A stretch of DNA of 64,000 nt from assembly GCA_016795155.1 (NCBI GenBank), contig JAEUIE010000003.1, positions 1 through 64,000 on the forward strand. The letters run 5' to 3'. The first letter of the stretch is position 1; the number at the start of each line of letters is the position of its first letter. Below the pieces are notes generated by a model that saw only the letters and a program-made list of their open reading frames with translations, was not told the DNA's origin and did not search any database. Shown piece by piece: positions 62,651-64,000 of the stretch. This DNA comes from Planctomycetia bacterium. Lineage in GTDB: Bacteria; Planctomycetota; Planctomycetia; Gemmatales; HRBIN36. The position numbers were made by a program, and so were the translations under genes.

Positions 62651-63763
62651 CTACTTAGCGGTCGCAATCGGGCGAAAGGCCACGCGGAGGAATCTGATTA
62701 CCATGCAGGCATTGAAGCACATGAACAGGAAAAAGAACACAGCTCCTGCGACATAGAGTGAATTGAAGAAATAGGGCTTGGACAAATCGTGCAGACGGAC
62801 AAAGTCGAAGAGTACCAGCACCGCGCCGCCAGCCAGAGGTGGCCCAAAGGGCAGTTCACTGGTGCCTTTGAACAAAAATGAAACGAGAACGTAAATCAAA
62901 CCAAGAATAATGGCATAGCCCATGACCATGACCAGCGCCTGCCAGCCCAGGAATGCCCCAATGAGCATCAGCAAATCAGCGTCACCGAGTCCCAAGGCTT
63001 CCTTTTCGTAGGCCCAGGAAAAGAGGCTGCGTAACACACGGATCAACGCTGTGCCAGCCAGCGCACCAATCAGTGAAGTCAGGAAACCAACGTACCATGC
63101 ATAGGGCTCTGGTGTGCCAACGAATGGCAGCGTAATATCGGAAAGTGGTGCCCAGAATGGCCAATAATGTAACCCACCCATGAAAGTGGTCTGTACGGTT
63201 GGATTGTCAATGGCGAGCGGCCAGGGCCAGCCAACGAAACTGCCTCCGATAATTCCAATCGCGATACCCGGAACAGTAATACGGAGCGGAATTTCCCGAT
63301 GATCAAAATCGGTGAATGTTGCAACGATCAGGAAACAAAGAAACGTAATGTGATAAAGCCACATCAGGAACAGCTTCATGGCAGCTACGCCACGATAGGG
63401 AGAGTCAGGAACAGTGGTGTTGCGCAGATCCAGGTACCAATAGAATGTGACAGCAAACAGAATGGCAGTGAAGAGTTCAATCCAGAAGTATCGGCTGGAG
63501 AACTTCACGCCGCACGACCGGCATTTGCCGCCCAGAATCCAGAAACTGAGCAGGGGTAAATTATCCGATTTGCGAACAGGTTGAAAACACCGGCTGCAAC
63601 GAGAACCTGGCCACCACATGCTCTTTTCCAGAGGCATGCGGCAGATACAGACATTCAGCAGGCTCCCCACCATGGCTCCGAGGATAAAGATGAACGGCAC
63701 AAGTACGATGGGGTATTCAAATGGCTTGGAAAAGAACAGATTGAATGAACTGTAAAGATCCAT
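62651..63763 (-). CDS. pilD: Prepilin peptidase (type IV leader peptidase)
   Basis: This 370-residue membrane protein is a PilD/GspO-type aspartic peptidase that cleaves prepilin leaders after Gly and methylates the new N-terminus. Two CxxC pairs (CSRC and CRSC) in the cytoplasmic zinc loop are at about 55-85. Catalytic Asp residues are in FTDFDHREIP and GLGDADLLML. About eight membrane segments are predicted. It is larger than most PilD (about 290) because of an insert near 180-225 containing the WPFWAPLSDITLPF region. It is presumably the peptidase for the five prepilins of the 16-35 kb locus. The gene is on the minus strand, apart from that locus. Confidence 0.93.
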   Translation of the reverse strand: MDLYSSFNLFFSKPFEYPIVLVPFIFILGAMVGSLLNVCICRMPLEKSMWWPGSRCSRCFQPVRKSDNLPLLSFWILGGKCRSCGVKFSSRYFWIELFTAILFAVTFYWYLDLRNTTVPDSPYRGVAAMKLFLMWLYHITFLCFLIVATFTDFDHREIPLRITVPGIAIGIIGGSFVGWPWPLAIDNPTVQTTFMGGLHYWPFWAPLSDITLPFVGTPEPYAWYVGFLTSLIGALAGTALIRVLRSLFSWAYEKEALGLGDADLLMLIGAFLGWQALVMVMGYAIILGLIYVLVSFLFKGTSELPFGPPLAGGAVLVLFDFVRLHDLSKPYFFNSLYVAGAVFFFLFMCFNACMVIRFLRVAFRPIATAK

Positions 63764-63821
63764 GCACTATGCCCTGTCAATTAATGTTGTGATTGCATTA
63801 CTACTATGAAAATAACAGCAA

Positions 63822-64000
63822 TTATGCACGGTGTATAGCGTTGTCGGTGGTTAAATAACTGATAACTTTTTCAGCCAGTTCATCCAGCGTGTGATGTTCA
63901 GTATCGAGCACCAGATGGGCTGTGGATTCATAATGTTTCTGCCGTTGTTTCAATAGAGTCGTAATTTCGTCAATCAAAGGCAATGATGTCAGGGCGGGGC
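63822..64000 (-). CDS. aroK: Shikimate kinase, C-terminal fragment
   Basis: The minus-strand frame is open at the window end and ends with TAA at 63822-63824. The 59 visible residues (PALTSLPLIDEITTLLKQRQ then KHYESTAHLVLDTEHHTLDELAEKVISYL) match the C-terminus of shikimate kinase, which has RPLL...LLxxRxPLYxExADxxVDT. The enzyme phosphorylates shikimate in aromatic amino acid synthesis. The rest lies beyond the window. An AroK/AroL-like role is likely but rests on a short stretch. Confidence 0.72.
   Translation of the reverse strand, partial: PALTSLPLIDEITTLLKQRQKHYESTAHLVLDTEHHTLDELAEKVISYLTTDNAIHRA

Overview
The window looks like planctomycete chromosome, most likely from the Gemmatales/Gemmataceae side (inference from gene content, not from a 16S gene). 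Marker genes are a cysteine-rich YTV-type cell-wall protein, the small basic protein typical of Planctomycetes/Verrucomicrobia, a PEP-CTERM protein, a membrane-anchored serine/threonine kinase, a giant secreted subtilase with an N-terminal LEDR-type leader, and a long planctomycete-style sigma-70 factor. No prophage, CRISPR array, rRNA operon or intact mobile element is visible.

Layout. 1-9.8 kb: a partial unrecognised gene that runs into a cluster of six hairpins, then a secreted lactonase with metF, a Ser/Thr kinase, a MoxR-DUF58 operon, a fused ABC permease and a small conserved protein. 9.8-16.2 kb: small basic protein, YTV protein, and a minus-strand operon (sugar-phosphate isomerase-like protein, LOR/SDH-type ornithine cyclodeaminase, arginine dihydrolase-like amidinotransferase) that looks like a split version of the fused cyanobacterial AgrE/ArgZ arginine-to-proline enzyme. 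16.3-35.5 kb: a 19-kb plus-strand type IV pilus / type II secretion-like locus with two GspE/PilB ATPases, one PilT, one GspF/PilC, five prepilins and an 1815-residue GspK-like protein. The prepilin peptidase lies far away at 62.7-63.8 kb. 35.5-43.3 kb: purE, tsaD, tRNA-Leu(CAA), a PEP-CTERM protein, the sigma factor, a secreted hypothetical protein and a class IV aminotransferase. 43.4-48 kb: the 1534-residue subtilase. 48-57.5 kb: phenylalanine hydroxylase, a VOC/SPFH/NAD-kinase-like three-gene operon, an alpha-hydroxy-acid oxidase, a Tat-exported intradiol dioxygenase-like protein, fructose-1,6-bisphosphatase, a methyltransferase, an alkaline phosphatase-superfamily enzyme and a 27-residue basic peptide gene. 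57.7-64 kb: a SEC-C/TPR protein, a GT87-type membrane glycosyltransferase, a lipoprotein, an IS110 transposase remnant, the prepilin peptidase and the C-terminus of a shikimate kinase.

Most genes are ordinary housekeeping or envelope genes. The less explained signals are between genes. Several families of short palindromes recur: a strictly 30-nt hairpin with an internal A.A mismatch and an AGTA loop (three copies), a 24-nt hairpin with a CTCCGT loop (two copies in opposite orientation), a GC-rich TTTAGCCCC-type hairpin (two copies), a C/T-rich CCCCTCACCCC element (four copies), and a run of unrelated-stem palindromes at 1.05-1.21 kb. Stem sequences differ while architecture and loop are kept, which suggests selection or a mobilising activity acting on structure.
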